From: Alphaproteobacteria bacterium UBA2947
GTDB taxonomy: Bacteria > Pseudomonadota > Alphaproteobacteria > Rs-D84
DNA length: 6,627 nt
Direction: 5' to 3'
NCBI GenBank assembly: GCA_002348925.1
Contig: DEBV01000014.1
Coordinates: 64,273 to 70,899 of the forward strand
The translations under genes were made by a program, and so were the position numbers. Below are positions 6,042 through 6,627 of this stretch, one piece after another. The notes below the pieces were generated by a model. The model was not told where the DNA came from. It ran no database searches and saw only the letters and a list, made by a program, of their open reading frames with translations. The first letter of the stretch is position 1, and each line of letters begins with the position of its first letter.

Positions 6042-6580
6042 TTATCTGTACTTGCCAATGTTTGTGCTTGGGCGAAAAATGTCAAAGATTGTCCAAGCAA
6101 ACCATCTGTAAATGTAGTTGATAAAATGCCGTCTGTATCTGTTGATGCCATATGTTGCAAGAATTTATTTGCGCGATTAAGATAATGTACAACATTGTGT
6201 GCGATATTTGAATCAAGTTTTATTGCACGACGTAATTTTTCCAATACAAACGGATTCTTTGCGTATTCGTCCATTATTCCGCCAAGTGCCCGCCAAAGTG
6301 GATGTTCAGAAGTTGTTCGTGGCATTACGTCAATGGCGGCCATAATTGGAATCAGGTCTTGTAATAAATCTTGGTAAATGATTTCGGCTTTATCTGCTGT
6401 TTCGCTGACAGAAAATTTATTTTTCAAGACGTTTTGTATTTTTACCATCAAATTGTATTGGTATGTTTGTGTCTTGTTAATTTGTCTTATGTTTTTGTTT
6501 GCGCCAATTGTGAACAAAACAGAACATAAACAGGCCAAAGTGCAGATTATAACTAAAACAAGCAGTACAGTGTCAGTCAT
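6038..6580 (-). CDS. unrecognised membrane-anchored protein at the head of the sufBC operon
   Basis: I do not recognise this 180-residue protein. The N-terminus (about 4-26, rich in Leu, Val, Ile and Cys) is one hydrophobic segment, more like an uncleaved anchor than a signal peptide. The rest is soluble and probably largely helical, with an acidic stretch (60-76), a Lys/Arg-rich helix (114-121) and a Thr/Ser-rich tail. Facing of the soluble part is uncertain: few charges precede the segment, while KNIRQINK follows it, which hints at a cytoplasmic C-terminus. No helix-turn-helix is seen, so it is not an IscR/SufR-type regulator. The ATG at 6580 has GAGGT (6590-6586) five bases upstream, the best ribosome binding site in the operon. 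Its TGA overlaps the sufB ATG, so sufB translation likely depends on it. A role in tethering or assisting SufBC is conceivable from position alone. Confidence 0.82.
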   Translation of the reverse strand: MTDTVLLVLVIICTLACLCSVLFTIGANKNIRQINKTQTYQYNLMVKIQNVLKNKFSVSETADKAEIIYQDLLQDLIPIMAAIDVMPRTTSEHPLWRALGGIMDEYAKNPFVLEKLRRAIKLDSNIAHNVVHYLNRANKFLQHMASTDTDGILSTTFTDGLLGQSLTFFAQAQTLASTDK

Positions 6581-6614
6581 TTGTTACCTCAATTTTAAAG
6601 TTTTACTGTCCGTA

Positions 6615-6623
6615 AGTATAACA
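6615..6623 (-). promoter_or_regulatory. candidate extended -10 promoter of the sufBC operon
   Basis: On the minus strand TGTTATACT reads as a TGn extension plus TATACT (five of six matches to the -10 consensus, 6620-6615). A start near 6608 would leave a leader of about 28 bases carrying the GAGGT before the ATG at 6580. Any -35 lies outside the window, so the promoter cannot be fully judged. No terminator is visible in the operon below it. Confidence 0.42.
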
Positions 6624-6627
6624 TGTT

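Overview
The window looks like ordinary chromosome from an AT-rich bacterium (by eye about 60-65% A+T). A bacterial GatCAB amidotransferase operon next to ruvX suggests an alphaproteobacterium, perhaps a host-associated or reduced-genome lineage. That placement is inferred from gene neighbourhood and protein style; no marker gene such as rRNA is present. No tRNA, rRNA, insertion sequence, CRISPR array or phage gene was seen. Coding density is very high, and no gap between genes exceeds about 40 bases.

Left block, minus strand, 1-1624: gatC, then a small unrecognised ORF of about 91 codons, then gatA, which runs off the left edge after 340 codons. GatC and GatA are subunits of the enzyme that amidates misacylated Glu-tRNA(Gln) and/or Asp-tRNA(Asn). 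The ORF between them is not a usual member of this operon.

Centre, plus strand, 1662-2108: ruvX (yqgF), divergent from gatC across only 37 bases. Candidate promoters for the two genes face each other and overlap. The ruvX stop codon overlaps the stop codon of the converging gene on its right within a single TTAA.

Right block, minus strand, 6580 down to 2105: five tightly packed genes that look like one operon. In transcription order they are an N-terminally membrane-anchored 180-residue protein of unknown function, sufB, sufC, an unrecognised polytopic membrane protein of 277 residues, and an AI-2E/PerM-family membrane protein. SufB and SufC form the scaffold and ATPase of the SUF iron-sulfur cluster assembly machine. 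No sufD, sufS, sufE/U, sufA or suf-type regulator is present, and the place where sufD often follows sufC is taken by the unknown membrane protein. A candidate extended -10 promoter for the operon sits at the right edge.

I found no clearly new molecular system. The points most worth a second look are the extra ORF inside gatC-gatA, the SufD-less sufBC pair flanked by unknown membrane proteins, and the overlapping gatC/ruvX promoters.
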